Assembly: GCF_000687715.1 (NCBI RefSeq)
Contig: NZ_JHXD01000006.1
Location: forward strand, 1 to 64,000
Source: Xylanibacter ruminicola Ga6B6
GTDB lineage: Bacteria; Bacteroidota; Bacteroidia; Bacteroidales; Bacteroidaceae
Reading direction: 5' to 3'
Length of the DNA: 64,000 nucleotides
Below are positions 51,218 through 62,875 of the stretch, in pieces. The position numbers were made by a program, and so were the translations under genes. Each line of letters begins with the position of its first letter. Position 1 is the first letter of the stretch. Below the pieces are notes generated by a model, which ran no database searches, was not told the origin of the DNA, and saw nothing but the letters and a program-made list of their open reading frames with translations.

Positions 51218-53398
51218 ATGAGCGAAAAGATGAATCTCACAGCAGCCCTGAAGAAGTACTTTGGATTCGACACATTCAAAGGCGATCAGGAGCGTATTAT
51301 CCAGAACCTGATGGATGGTAACGATACCTTTGTGCTGATGCCAACAGGCGGTGGAAAATCATTGTGCTACCAGTTGCCCTCGCTACTGATGGAGGGTACA
51401 GCCATCGTGATTTCGCCGCTGATTGCGCTGATGAAGAATCAGGTAGACGTGATTACCAGCATGAGCGAAACCGAGGGCACTGCCCACTACCTGAACTCCT
51501 CGCTGAACAAAGCAGCGATTGATCAGGTGAAATCGGACGTTATGGCTGGTAGAACCAAACTGCTATATGTTGCCCCAGAGTCGTTGACAAAAGAGGAGAA
51601 CGTAGAGTTCCTGCGTTCGGTTAAGATATCCTTCTATGCCATCGATGAGGCTCACTGTATTTCAGAGTGGGGTCACGATTTCCGTCCTGAGTATCGTAAA
51701 ATCCGTCCTATCGTAAATGAAATAGGTAAGGCACCTATCATTGCGCTTACGGCTACTGCTACCGATAAGGTTCGTACTGATATCAAGAAGAACCTTGGTA
51801 TTGTGGATGCTGCTGAGTTCAAAAGCTCGTTTAACCGTCCGAACCTGTATTACGAAGTACGTCCAAAGACTGCGAATGTAGATAAGGATATTATCAAGTT
51901 CATTAAGCAGCACCCCGGAAAGAGCGGCATTATCTACTGCCTGTCGAGAAAGAAGGTAGAAGAGTTGGCCGAAATCCTGCGTGTGAATGGTATTAAGGCT
52001 GCTGCCTATCATGCCGGACTTGACTCGAATACCCGTTCGAACACTCAGGATGAGTTCCTGATGGAGAATATCGATGTGATTGTGGCTACCATCGCCTTTG
52101 GTATGGGTATCGACAAGCCCGATGTGCGCTTTGTGATCCACTACGACATACCTAAGTCGTTGGAGGGCTATTATCAGGAAACTGGTCGTGCCGGACGTGA
52201 CGGTGGCGAGGGTATCTGCTTGGCCTTCTACTCGTATAAGGACTTGCAGAAGCTCGATAAGTTTATGGAGGGTAAACCTGTGGCCGAGCAGGATATCGGT
52301 CGTCAGCTGTTGGTTGAGACCGCAGCCTATGCCGAGACGTCGGTTTGTCGCCGTAAGATGCTGTTGCATTACTTTGGTGAGACCTACGAGAAGGACAACT
52401 GTGGTAACTGCGACAACTGTCTGCATCCCAAGACCAAGATTGAGGCACAGGAACAGTTGGTTACTGTACTGAAGACGATTCAGGTTATCAAGGAGAACTT
52501 CCGCTCGGACTATGTTATTGACTTTATTATCGGCAAACCTACTGAAGAGATCTTAGCTCATCATCATGACGAGCAGGAGTTGTTTGGTGCTGGAGCCGAT
52601 GACGATGAGAAGATTTGGAATCCAGTAATCCGACAGGCGTTGATAGCTGGCTACCTGCGTAAAGAGGTAGAGAACTACGGACTACTGAAACTGACTGCCG
52701 CTGGTAAGAAGTTTATTAAGGCCCCCAAATCGTTTATGATCGTGAAGGATGTTGAGTTTAACGACGACTATGAGTCGGCCGATCCGGAGGGTGGACTAAG
52801 CGCTCTCGATCCCGTGCTGACGGCTATGTTGCTTGACCTTCGTAAGAAAGTCTCGAGGCAGTTAGGTCGTCCACCTTACGTTATCTTCCAGGATGTGTCG
52901 ATCGACCAGATGGCAACCGACTATCCTATTACCCTTGAGGAGTTGAAGTGTATCCAGGGTGTGGGTGAAGGTAAGGTTAAACAGCCTTATGCTCAGGAGT
53001 TTGTAGACCTGATCAAGGCCTACTGCGAAGAGAATGAGATTGAACGACAGGTTGACATGCGCGTGCGTACCGTTGCTAAAAAGTCAATGCTGAAAGTTAA
53101 GATTATCCAGAGTATCGACCGTCAGATAGCACTCGACGATATCGCTGAAGCACAGGGTATTGAGTTCGAGGAACTGCTCGACGAGGTTGAGGCTATTGTT
53201 TATAGCGGTACCAAACTGGATATTGATTACTTCCTTGAGGAGGTAATGGATGAAGATCACGTAGATGATATCTACGACTACTTTGCCGAGAGCGAAACCG
53301 ATAAGCTGAGTGTGGCTGAGGAAGAGCTTGGCGAGGACTACTCGGAAGACGAGATCCGACTGGTACGCATTAAGTTCATTTCGGAGATGGCGAACTAA
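51218..53398 (+). CDS. recQ: ATP-dependent DNA helicase RecQ
   Basis: A 726-residue RecQ. Motif I is MPTGGGKSLCYQLP (about 40-53), the DEAH box YAIDEAHCISEWGHDFRPEY follows near 137, and motif VI is QETGRAGRDG. The zinc-binding RQC domain has Cys residues in SVCRRKM and CGNCDNCL, followed by HRDC (about 530-600). A ~120-residue acidic C-terminal extension (LLDEVEAIVYSG, EEELGEDYSEDE) is typical of Bacteroidota RecQ. It lies 13 bases after clpX. Confidence 0.94.
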   Translation: MSEKMNLTAALKKYFGFDTFKGDQERIIQNLMDGNDTFVLMPTGGGKSLCYQLPSLLMEGTAIVISPLIALMKNQVDVITSMSETEGTAHYLNSSLNKAAIDQVKSDVMAGRTKLLYVAPESLTKEENVEFLRSVKISFYAIDEAHCISEWGHDFRPEYRKIRPIVNEIGKAPIIALTATATDKVRTDIKKNLGIVDAAEFKSSFNRPNLYYEVRPKTANVDKDIIKFIKQHPGKSGIIYCLSRKKVEELAEILRVNGIKAAAYHAGLDSNTRSNTQDEFLMENIDVIVATIAFGMGIDKPDVRFVIHYDIPKSLEGYYQETGRAGRDGGEGICLAFYSYKDLQKLDKFMEGKPVAEQDIGRQLLVETAAYAETSVCRRKMLLHYFGETYEKDNCGNCDNCLHPKTKIEAQEQLVTVLKTIQVIKENFRSDYVIDFIIGKPTEEILAHHHDEQELFGAGADDDEKIWNPVIRQALIAGYLRKEVENYGLLKLTAAGKKFIKAPKSFMIVKDVEFNDDYESADPEGGLSALDPVLTAMLLDLRKKVSRQLGRPPYVIFQDVSIDQMATDYPITLEELKCIQGVGEGKVKQPYAQEFVDLIKAYCEENEIERQVDMRVRTVAKKSMLKVKIIQSIDRQIALDDIAEAQGIEFEELLDEVEAIVYSGTKLDIDYFLEEVMDEDHVDDIYDYFAESETDKLSVAEEELGEDYSEDEIRLVRIKFISEMAN

Positions 53399-53421
53399 GA
53401 ATTGAAGATTTGAAGAATTAA

Positions 53422-54917
<1,496 letters not shown>

Positions 54918-54918
<1 letters not shown>

Positions 54919-56375
54919 TGATGAGAAAACTCACCATAGCCCTTTCATTGTTTGCTGCGATAACCTCGCAGCAAACATTGGCACAGACTACCGACCCGGT
55001 TGTAATGACCGTGGCCGGTGTTCCTGTTTCTCGTTCGGAGTTCGAGTATTCGTACAATAAGAACAACGGTGAAGGGGTCATCGACAAGTTGTCGGTGGAT
55101 GAGTATGTCACCTTATTTATAAATTATAAGCTGAAGGTGGCTGCTGCTCTTGATGCTAAACTCGATACATTGTCGTCGTTCCGTCAGGAGTATCAGATGT
55201 ATCGCGACCAGCAGGTACGTCCAACAATGGTGACCGATGCCGAGGTGCTTGATCAGGCCCGACAGATGTACGATCGCACTCAGGCAATGATAGGCTCGAA
55301 AGGATTGGTACGTCCTGCACACATCCTATTGAAGTTGTCGACGCAAGCTACCGTTCAGCAACAGGAAAAGATTCACCAGCGTATCGATTCTGTTTATCGT
55401 GCCCTGCAAGCAGGAGCCGATTTTGCAGAATTGGCCAAGAAGGTTTCTGAAGATGCTGGTTCGGCTGCACGTGGAGGCGACTTATCTTGGATAGCCCCTT
55501 CGCAAACCCTGAAGGAGTTCGAGGATGTGGCTTATTCGCTGGCACCAGGTCAGTTGAGTCAGCCGTTCCTGAGTCCAGTTGGTTATCATATCATCTTGAT
55601 GAAAGAGCGTAAGCAACTGGAACCATTCGACTCGTTGAAACAGAGCATCGTTGCATCGCTTGAGCGTCATGGTATCCGTAACGAGATAGCCGACATGAAG
55701 TTGCGTAACCGTGTGGCAGCATCGTCAGGCAAACTCAAGGCCAGTGATGTAATGCAGCAAAAAGCCGATTCGGTGGCTGCTGTCAACAGTGAGCTGAAAT
55801 ATCTGTTTAAAGAGTATCACGACGGTTTGCTGCTTTACGAAATCAGCAACCGCGAGGTGTGGAGCAAAGCCCAGAACGACGAGATTGCACTGAAGGCTTG
55901 GTTCGACACCCATAAAAAGAAATACACATGGAAGGAACCCCGTTACCGCGGTATTGCCTACCACGTGAAAAACAAGCAAGATGTAAAGGCTGTAAAGCGA
56001 TGTGTAAAGAATCTGCCCTTCGATCAGTGGACAGAGGCTCTGCGTACTACCTTTAACCCCGATTCTGTGATCCGCATCCGAGTGGAGAAAGGTCTGTTCA
56101 AACCAGGTGATAATGAGACCATCGACAGGCTAGTGTTTAAAACTGGAAATACTAGTAAATCTAGCAGGGCTAGTAGTACTAGTAATGCTAGCTATCCCAT
56201 CGATGCAGTATTTGGCAAGAAACTGAAGCGCCCGGATAACTATGAGGACGTACGTCAGCAAGTGGTTGAGGATCTGCAGGATTACCTGGAGCAGGAGTGG
56301 GTCGACACCTTACGCCGTCGCTATCAGGTAGAAGTGAATCAAGAAGTATTGAAAACTGTAAATAAACATCTATGA
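54918..56375 (+). CDS. Periplasmic parvulin-type peptidyl-prolyl isomerase (PpiC/SurA-like)
   Basis: A 485-residue exported isomerase (signal peptide about 1-23, QQTLAQ). One clear rotamase domain is at about 125-230 (RPAHILLKLSTQ, GADFAELAKKVSEDAGSAAR GGDLSW-type motif, SPVGYHIILMKERK). The flanking helical parts probably form a SurA-like chaperone. The CTAG array at 56152-56191 encodes residues about 412-426 (TSKSSRASSTSNASY), a polar linker in an otherwise conserved region near the C-terminus. Function: outer-membrane protein folding. It overlaps guaB by one base and the next parvulin gene by 4. Confidence 0.9.
56152..56191 (+). repeat. CTAG array, 9-base period, inside the parvulin gene
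   Basis: Five CTAG at 56152, 56161, 56170, 56179 and 56188, exactly 9 bases apart. In frame: ACT AGT AAA / TCT AGC AGG / GCT AGT AGT / ACT AGT AAT / GCT AGC TAT, encoding TSK, SSR, ASS, TSN and ASY. Spacer pentamers differ between units. The phase NCT AGN NNN matches the arrays at 16033 and 26041. Confidence 0.88.
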
Positions 56376-57751
56376 GTATTATAAAGAAAGTAATGACACT
56401 GGCGCTTCTGGCCTTACCTTTGGTAGCTACTGCCCAGAAGAAGGATTCTATTGGTACCGTCATCGACGAAGTGGTATGGGTGGTTGGCGATGAAGCCATC
56501 CTCCGTTCGGATGTTGAAGCCCTGCGTATGCAGTCGGCTATGGAAGGTGTAAAATGGAGTGGTAATCCCGACTGCACTATTCCAGAGCAGATTGCAGTTC
56601 AGAAACTGTTCAAACACCAGGCTCAGATCGATAGTATTGAGGTGACCGATGCCGATGTGGCACAGGAGGTAGAGCAGCAGATCAGCTACTGGCTCGAGAT
56701 GGTTGATGGTTCACGTGAGCGCCTCGAGGAGTACAAGCACCAGAACCTGACACAGATTCGTGCCGACCTGCGCGAGGAGATGAAAGATCGTCAGATGGTA
56801 CAGAAAATGAAGCAGAAGCTTGTTGAGGATATTGCCGTAACACCTGCTGAGGTTCGTCGCTATTTCAGTGCCCTGCCACAGGATAGTCTGCCTTTTGTTC
56901 CTACCGAGGTTGAGGTACAGATTGTGCAGCTTACTCCAAAAATCGAACAGGAAGAGCTGAACCGTGTAAAGGATGAGCTGCGTAACTATACAGAGCGTGT
57001 AAACAAGGGTGAAACCCGATTCCAGACTTTGGCCCAGTTATATTCTGAGGATCCTGGTTCGGCTCGTCGTGGTGGTGAACTCGGATTGATGGGTCGTGGT
57101 ACCCTTGACCCAGCCTTTGCCGCTGTAGCTTTCAATCTTACCGATCCTAAAAAGGTTTCGAAGATTGTTGAGTCGGAGTTCGGTTTCCATATCATCCAGC
57201 TGATTGAGAAGCGTGGTGATAAGGTGAACGTACGTCATATTCTGCGTAAGCCAGTGGTATCGCAGGAAGCTGTTGACCGTGCTTTGGGTCGTCTGGATTC
57301 TATTGCAGCCGACCTGCGTGCCGAGAAGTTCAGCTTTGAGGATGCTGCTTCGCTGATTTCTGACGATAAGGAAACCCGTAATGCCAAGGGTCTGCTGAGT
57401 ACCGATCAGATGCGTACAGGTAAAACCTCATCTAAGTTCCGTATGCAGGATCTTCCTGCCGAGATTGCCAAGGCTGTTGATACGCTGAAGGTTGGTGAAA
57501 TCTCGAATGCCTTCCAGATGATTAACCAGCGTGGTAAGACCGTGTGCGTGATTGCTAAGCTGAAGAGTCGTACCGATGGTCATAAGGCCTCAGTAACCGA
57601 GGACTTCCAGATTATGAAGGACGTGGTGCTGAATAAGCGTCGTGAGGATCGTATTCATCAGTGGGTAGTAGATAAGATCAAGAGTACTTATACCCGACTG
57701 AACGACGATTACAAGGATTGTAATTTCGAATATGAAGGTTGGATTAAGTAA
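56372..57751 (+). CDS. surA: SurA-like periplasmic chaperone/peptidyl-prolyl isomerase
   Basis: A 459-residue protein with signal peptide (about 1-20, PLVATAQ). The N-terminal SurA chaperone module has VWVVGDEAILRSDVEAL and YWLEMVDGSRERLEEY. Two rotamase domains follow: about 175-280 (FQTLAQLYSEDPGSARR, FGFHIIQLIEKRGDKVNVRH) and about 285-390, the latter less conserved. It escorts barrel proteins across the periplasm. The ATGA overlap with the previous parvulin gene suggests coupled translation. It overlaps the next gene by 20 bases. Confidence 0.9.
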   Translation: MSIIKKVMTLALLALPLVATAQKKDSIGTVIDEVVWVVGDEAILRSDVEALRMQSAMEGVKWSGNPDCTIPEQIAVQKLFKHQAQIDSIEVTDADVAQEVEQQISYWLEMVDGSRERLEEYKHQNLTQIRADLREEMKDRQMVQKMKQKLVEDIAVTPAEVRRYFSALPQDSLPFVPTEVEVQIVQLTPKIEQEELNRVKDELRNYTERVNKGETRFQTLAQLYSEDPGSARRGGELGLMGRGTLDPAFAAVAFNLTDPKKVSKIVESEFGFHIIQLIEKRGDKVNVRHILRKPVVSQEAVDRALGRLDSIAADLRAEKFSFEDAASLISDDKETRNAKGLLSTDQMRTGKTSSKFRMQDLPAEIAKAVDTLKVGEISNAFQMINQRGKTVCVIAKLKSRTDGHKASVTEDFQIMKDVVLNKRREDRIHQWVVDKIKSTYTRLNDDYKDCNFEYEGWIK

Positions 57752-59333
57752 AACACTCCTATTCTTGTCCATCGTTCTGATGGTTGGCTTCGTTTCTGCA
57801 TTTGCCCAGCAAAAGCAGCAGCGTCGTCGTCCTGCTGCACGAAAAGCAGCTAAGGCAAAGGATACACGTGTGTATCTGGTGCATGCCGATGTGTTGCATT
57901 ACGACCAGCTGAAAAATCCTGATGCCACTATTCTGAATGGTAAGGTGCATTTTACGCATCAGGGTGCCCGATTATATTGCGATAGTGCCTATTTCTATGA
58001 GGCCAGCAATTCGTTCGAGGCGTTCGGACATGTTAAGATGTATCAGGGCGATACGCTCTCGCTATTGAGTGACTACGCTTATTACGATGGTAACGAGCAG
58101 ATGGCGCGTGCCCGTTATAATGTAGTGTTGAAGCACAAGAAGACCACCCTTTATACCGATAGTCTTGATTACGATCGTTTGTATGATAACGCCTACTTCT
58201 TTGAGGGCGGAAAGATGATCGATGGTAAGACCACACTCACATCCGACTGGGGAGAGTATAATACCAAGAGCAAAATGTCGGTATTCAACTACGATGTGAA
58301 GATGAAGAGTCCCAAGTTCTTCCTCACTACCGATACACTTTATTACGATACCCGTTTGTCGATGGCTCATATTGTTGGTCCATCTAATATCACCTCGGGC
58401 GAGAGTCATATCTATTCCGAACAAGGCTATTATGATACCAAGAACGACCGTGCCCGTTTGATGAACCGATCGGTGCTCTCTAATCAAGGAAAGATGATGG
58501 TGGGCGATAGCGTGTATTACGACAGTAAACAGGGCTTTAGTCAGGCCTTCCGCAATGTGGTGTATGTGGATTCTGTGAATAAGAATAAGCTTACTGGTAA
58601 CTATGGCGAGTACTACGAGAACACAGGTTTCGCCATGTGTACGGATAGTGCTGTTGCCATCGACTACTCGCAGGGCGACTCGCTGTTTATGCATGCCGAT
58701 ACGTTTAAGGTGGTGACTTATAATATTGAAACCGATTCGGTGTATCGCAAGATTTTTGCTTTCCATCATGTACGTGCATTCCGAAACGATGTGCAAGCCG
58801 TTTGTGATTCACTTATCTATAACTCGCTCGATTCGTGTATGACCCTCTATCATGATCCTATCGTGTGGAACAATAACCAGCAACTGGTGGGTGATCGTAT
58901 CGAGGTGTTTATGAAAGATTCGCTGATTGATCACGCCCATGTTATCGATAACTGTTTCTCGATACAACAGCTACGTAGCGATACGACGCTTTATAATCAG
59001 GTGTCGTCGAAAGAGATGTTTGCCTACTTTATTGATGGTGCCATTCACGAAGCTCAAGCCAAAGGTAATGTGCTGATAGGCTATTATTTTGAGGAGGGCG
59101 ACAGCGTAGCTATTATCTATAACTATCAGGAAACATCCGAACTGCGTATGTTCCTGAAAGACCGTAAACTGCAAAAGGTGTGGACGCCTAAGAGCAGTGG
59201 TACGATGTATCCGCTAAATCAGATCCCTATTGAACGTAAGCATCTGCCAGGCTTTGCGTGGTACAACTACGTGCGCCCAATGAATCGCTACGACATTTTC
59301 AATTGGCGTGAAAAGAAAAGCGTAGAAAACTAA
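57732..59333 (+). CDS. OstA/LptA-like periplasmic protein
   Basis: A 533-residue protein with a signal peptide (about 1-25, FVSAFAQ). From residue ~45 it has repeated OstA (LptA-type) strands: LVHADVLHYDQLKNPDATIL, GKVHFTHQGARLYCDSAYFY, KTTLYTDSLDYDRLYDNAYF, SHIYSEQGYYDTKNDRARLM. This is a beta-jellyroll like that carrying LPS across the periplasm. It is longer than E. coli LptA (about 185 residues), and the C-terminal part resembles Bacteroidota OstA-like proteins. It starts inside the surA-like gene and ends 9 bases before mutL. Confidence 0.87.
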   Translation: MKVGLSKTLLFLSIVLMVGFVSAFAQQKQQRRRPAARKAAKAKDTRVYLVHADVLHYDQLKNPDATILNGKVHFTHQGARLYCDSAYFYEASNSFEAFGHVKMYQGDTLSLLSDYAYYDGNEQMARARYNVVLKHKKTTLYTDSLDYDRLYDNAYFFEGGKMIDGKTTLTSDWGEYNTKSKMSVFNYDVKMKSPKFFLTTDTLYYDTRLSMAHIVGPSNITSGESHIYSEQGYYDTKNDRARLMNRSVLSNQGKMMVGDSVYYDSKQGFSQAFRNVVYVDSVNKNKLTGNYGEYYENTGFAMCTDSAVAIDYSQGDSLFMHADTFKVVTYNIETDSVYRKIFAFHHVRAFRNDVQAVCDSLIYNSLDSCMTLYHDPIVWNNNQQLVGDRIEVFMKDSLIDHAHVIDNCFSIQQLRSDTTLYNQVSSKEMFAYFIDGAIHEAQAKGNVLIGYYFEEGDSVAIIYNYQETSELRMFLKDRKLQKVWTPKSSGTMYPLNQIPIERKHLPGFAWYNYVRPMNRYDIFNWREKKSVEN

Positions 59334-59342
59334 GACTGAAAA

Positions 59343-61181
59343 ATGGATTTAATACATCTTCTTCCCGATAGTGTTGCTAACCAGATTGCTGCTGGTGAGG
59401 TAATACAGCGTCCGGCTTCTGTTATCAAGGAGCTGGTTGAGAATTCTGTTGATGCAGGTGCTAAGACCATCCATGTGATTGTGGTGGATGCTGGTCGTAC
59501 CTCTATTCAGGTTATCGACGATGGTAAGGGTATGAGCGAGACTGATGCCCGCTTGTCGTTCGAGCGTCATGCAACCTCGAAGATTTCGCAAGCTGATGAT
59601 CTCTTTGCTCTGCATACCATGGGATTCCGTGGCGAGGCCTTGGCTTCGATTGCTGCTGTGGCACAGGTTGAACTGCAAACACGTCGACAGGAAGATGAGA
59701 TAGGAACCAAGGTCTCGATTGCTGGGTCGAAGGTCACTCGACAGGAGCCGGTTTCCTGTCCTGTGGGATGTAATTTCAAGGTTGATAACCTGTTCTTCAA
59801 TGTGCCTGCGCGTCGTAAGTTCCTGAAGACGAATGCTACCGAGCTGAATAATATCCTGACAGCTTTCGAGCGTATCGTACTCGTTTATCCCGATATCCAT
59901 TTTACCTTGCATAATAATGGGGTAGAGATGCTTAACTTGCGTGCAGGCTCAGTACGCCAACGCATTGCTGATGTGTTTGGAAAGCAGTATAACCAGGATC
60001 TGGTACCTGTTGAGGTACATACTGCCATGTGTACGGTTTCTGGTTTTGTAGGTAAACCAGAGGCTGCCCGCAAAAAAACTGGGTGCGACTACTTCTTTGT
60101 TAATGGTCGTTTTATGAAGCATCCTTACTTTCACAAGGCTGTGATGAAGGCCTACGACCGTTTGGTGCCCGAAGGCATGGCTATACCTTATTTCTTATAT
60201 ATTGAGGTGGAGCCAGGCGAGATAGATGTGAACATACATCCTACCAAAACCGAGATCAAATTTGAGAATGAACAGGCTATCTGGCAGATTCTGTCGGCAG
60301 CTGTTCGTGATGGCATCGGCAAGTACTGCGAGGTGCCTTCGATTGATTTCGATACTCAGGGGCAGCCTGATATTCCTTTGTTTGATAATAACAACAACAC
60401 TTTCCAGGATAGTTTTGCTGCGCCTAAGGTGAACTATAATCCAGATTACAACCCATTTAAGCAGAGTAGCGGTGGCAGTTCCGGTAATGTGCCCAATCAG
60501 TGGGAGAGCTTGTATCAGGGATTAGAACAGGGCTCGTTCCGTGAGGAGCCTGTACAGCAGCCTTCGTTCTTTGACGATGATAACGTTGTGGCACCACAGT
60601 CGGCTACCGAGATTCTCTCTGAGAAGTCGCCTGCTCACTACCAGTATAAAGGCAAGTACCTGATGACGGCAGTAAAATCAGGACTGATGATTATCGATCA
60701 GCATCGTGCCAGCATCCGTATACTTTACGATCGTTACCTGAGTCAGCATGACGGTCATGTTATCAGTACCCAGAAAATGCTTTTCCCAGAAACTGTGACA
60801 TTCTCGCCGTCAGAGGGTGTTACCATGCAGCAGCTGTTGCCTGAACTTACTGCTTATGGTTTCGACCTGAGTGATTTAGGTGGTAATACCTATGCCGTGA
60901 ATGGTATTCCTGCTGGGCTCGAAGGTGTTAATCCCCAGAATCTGCTGCACGATATGTTGTCGTCAACAGGTGCTGCCGATTCGCTAGAGGCCATTCATGC
61001 CGCTTTGGCACTGCGCTTAGCTCAGAGTGCGGCCATACCTTACGGTCAAATACTGAGTAATGATGAGATTGAGAGCATCATAAACGATCTTTTCTCGTGC
61101 TCGAACGTCAACTATACTCCCGACGGAAAAGCCATACTTTGCATACTTCCACAGGGCGATATTGAGCATTTATTGGGTTAA
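59343..61181 (+). CDS. mutL: DNA mismatch repair endonuclease MutL
   Basis: A 612-residue MutL. The GHKL ATPase is complete: [15 protein letters not shown] (motif I), [20 protein letters not shown] (motif II) and [10 protein letters not shown] (motif III). A variable linker (about 340-430; Gln/Ser/Gly-rich) leads to the C-terminal dimerisation domain. I do not see the DQHAxxER endonuclease motif in full; the region reads [16 protein letters not shown], so the metal-site motif is altered (DQHRASIR). It coordinates MutS with strand incision. It follows the ostA-like gene as in other Bacteroidales. Confidence 0.93.
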   Translation: MDLIHLLPDSVANQIAAGEVIQRPASVIKELVENSVDAGAKTIHVIVVDAGRTSIQVIDDGKGMSETDARLSFERHATSKISQADDLFALHTMGFRGEALASIAAVAQVELQTRRQEDEIGTKVSIAGSKVTRQEPVSCPVGCNFKVDNLFFNVPARRKFLKTNATELNNILTAFERIVLVYPDIHFTLHNNGVEMLNLRAGSVRQRIADVFGKQYNQDLVPVEVHTAMCTVSGFVGKPEAARKKTGCDYFFVNGRFMKHPYFHKAVMKAYDRLVPEGMAIPYFLYIEVEPGEIDVNIHPTKTEIKFENEQAIWQILSAAVRDGIGKYCEVPSIDFDTQGQPDIPLFDNNNNTFQDSFAAPKVNYNPDYNPFKQSSGGSSGNVPNQWESLYQGLEQGSFREEPVQQPSFFDDDNVVAPQSATEILSEKSPAHYQYKGKYLMTAVKSGLMIIDQHRASIRILYDRYLSQHDGHVISTQKMLFPETVTFSPSEGVTMQQLLPELTAYGFDLSDLGGNTYAVNGIPAGLEGVNPQNLLHDMLSSTGAADSLEAIHAALALRLAQSAAIPYGQILSNDEIESIINDLFSCSNVNYTPDGKAILCILPQGDIEHLLG

Positions 61182-61248
61182 AACGTGAATGAAAGTTAAA
61201 TTTTGGTAGTTTTCTTGTAAAATATGCGGTGGTCTCAAAAAATCTTCT

Positions 61249-61256
61249 TACCTTTG
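61249..61256 (+). promoter_or_regulatory. -7 box (TACCTTTG) of tRNA-Val
   Basis: TACCTTTG, 21 bases before the mature 5' end of the tRNA. No well-placed -33 TTTG. Confidence 0.68.
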
Positions 61257-61276
61257 CACCCGCTTACAAGAAATGA

Positions 61277-61351
61277 GGGCGTTTAGCTCAGCTGGTTTAG
61301 AGCATCTGCCTTACAAGCAGAGGGTCGGCGGTTCGAATCCGTCAACGCCCA
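61277..61351 (+). tRNA. tRNA-Val (anticodon UAC)
   Basis: 75 bases: acceptor GGGCGTT with AACGCCC, D-arm GCTCAGCTGGTTTAGAGC, anticodon arm CTGCC-TTACAAG-style loop with anticodon UAC, and T-arm GGCGGTTCGAATCCGTC. The 3' CCA is not encoded. Confidence 0.95.
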
Positions 61352-61364
61352 CGAAAACAAGTTA

Positions 61365-61392
61365 GGATGTGATTTCGGTCACATCCTTTTTT
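61365..61392 (+). terminator. Terminator of tRNA-Val
   Basis: An 8-bp stem (GGATGTGA with TCACATCC), 6-base loop, then TTTTTTC, 13 bases after the tRNA. It also isolates the MATE gene from this promoter. Confidence 0.85.
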
Positions 61393-61418
61393 CATTTAAC
61401 AACAGACATAACTGACAC

Positions 61419-62807
61419 ATGAAGAAGGTTAAGAATAGCGAACTACTACTTTCATACATCCGTGAAGGACGTGAGATGAGCCAAAGAGAAAAACTTTGGT
61501 TGATAGTTAGTTTGAGTATTCCTTCGATCCTGGCGCAGATATCAGCCACCATTATGTTTTTTATCGATGCCTCGATGGTAGGTCATCTGGGTGCCAAGGC
61601 ATCGGCTTCAATCGGACTGGTGGAAACTACTGGTTGGTTGCTGGGTGGATTGGCTTCGGCTGCAAATATGGGTTTCTCGGTGCAGGTGGCGCATTTTATT
61701 GGTGCTAACGACTTTGAGGCAGCCCGTCGCGTCTTGCGTCAGGCTTTGGTGTGCTGTTTGGTGTGGGCGTTGCTAATCTCCATCACGTCTGTGGCTATCA
61801 GTCCGTTCCTGCCTTATTGGATGGGAGGAACGGCCGAGATTGCCCGCGATGCCTCGTTGTATTTCGGTATTTTTGGAGCATGTGGTATCTTTTTCCAGAT
61901 GGAAGGATTGGCTGGTTCTATGCTCAAATGTTCGGGTAACATGAAGATTCCCTCGATGCTGAATATCGGTATGTGCGTGATGGATGTGGTATTCAATTAC
62001 CTGTTTATCTATATCCTGGGTTTAGGGGTGATGGGAGCAGCCATCGGTACAGGTATGGCTATGTTGGTTACAGCTAGTCTGATGCTGTATTTCCTGCTGG
62101 TGCGTTCAAAGATGCTCTCGTTGGTAGGACGTCCTGGTTCGTTTAAACCAAAGGCTGATACCATTGGAACTGCTTTCCGGATTGGAGCGCCCATGGGCTT
62201 GCAGCATCTGCTGATGGGATCAGCTCAGATGGTGAGTACGCTGATTGTGGCACCATTGGGTACGATTGCTATTGCTGCCCACTCGTTGGCTATTACGGTT
62301 GAGAGCTTGTGCTATATGCCTGGTTTTGGTATTGCCGAGGCTGCCACTACGCTGGTGGGGCAGGGTATAGGTGCAGGACAGAAACAGCTTACACGCTCGT
62401 TTGCCCATATGTCGGTTGGTTTAGGTATTGTGGTAATGACGCTGATGGGCGTGCTGATGTGGACTTTTGCACCACAGCTGATGGCTATCATGTCGCCTGT
62501 TGATGAAGTGATAGCTCTGGGTGCCCAGGTTCTGCGCATCGAGGCTTGGGCCGAGCCGATGTTTGCCGCTGCCATTGTAGTCAACGGTATTTTCGTGGGT
62601 GCAGGAGATACAATTATTCCTGCCATTATGAGTTTGGGTTCTATGTGGGCTGTTCGTTTGTCGTTGGCTGCTACACTGGCGCCCAAATGGGGCTTGAAGG
62701 GTGTATGGACGGCTATGGCCATTGAACTTACCTTCCGTGGTGTTATCTTCCTTGTGCGGTTGTTCAAGGGAAGCTGGGCTGATAAGTTGAAACTTAAGCA
62801 AGCTTAA
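61419..62807 (+). CDS. MATE-family efflux transporter
   Basis: A 462-residue inner-membrane exporter with about twelve transmembrane helices in two homologous halves (IPSILAQISATIMFFIDASM in the first; AAPMGLQHLLMGSAQM-type start of the second). The TTLVGQGIGAGQ motif in the second half is typical of MATE pumps, which expel drugs or metabolites using Na+ or H+. The substrate is unknown. No regulator gene is adjacent, and no -7 box is obvious in the 26 bases after the tRNA terminator. Confidence 0.92.
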   Translation: MKKVKNSELLLSYIREGREMSQREKLWLIVSLSIPSILAQISATIMFFIDASMVGHLGAKASASIGLVETTGWLLGGLASAANMGFSVQVAHFIGANDFEAARRVLRQALVCCLVWALLISITSVAISPFLPYWMGGTAEIARDASLYFGIFGACGIFFQMEGLAGSMLKCSGNMKIPSMLNIGMCVMDVVFNYLFIYILGLGVMGAAIGTGMAMLVTASLMLYFLLVRSKMLSLVGRPGSFKPKADTIGTAFRIGAPMGLQHLLMGSAQMVSTLIVAPLGTIAIAAHSLAITVESLCYMPGFGIAEAATTLVGQGIGAGQKQLTRSFAHMSVGLGIVVMTLMGVLMWTFAPQLMAIMSPVDEVIALGAQVLRIEAWAEPMFAAAIVVNGIFVGAGDTIIPAIMSLGSMWAVRLSLAATLAPKWGLKGVWTAMAIELTFRGVIFLVRLFKGSWADKLKLKQA

Positions 62808-62833
62808 TTCTAATAATTGTTTTAGTAGATAGC

Positions 62834-62875
62834 AAAAAAAAGCCGCTCAAGGGTCATCAACGACTCGAGGGCGGC
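62834..62875 (-). terminator. Minus-strand terminator of the candidate non-coding RNA
   Basis: Minus strand: GCCG, a 2-base bulge, then CTCGAG pair with CTTGAG and CGGC around a 12-base loop, followed by TTTTTTTT. It lies 427 bases beyond the aat stop and ends transcription toward the convergent MATE gene. Confidence 0.8.

Noticed and set aside
55955..55975. CCACGTGAAA resembling half of a parS site
   Set aside because: The other half does not match the palindrome and it lies in coding sequence far from parAB.
56130..56133. A CTAG 22 bases before the parvulin array
   Set aside because: It is out of the 9-base register and in a different codon phase (CTA G).
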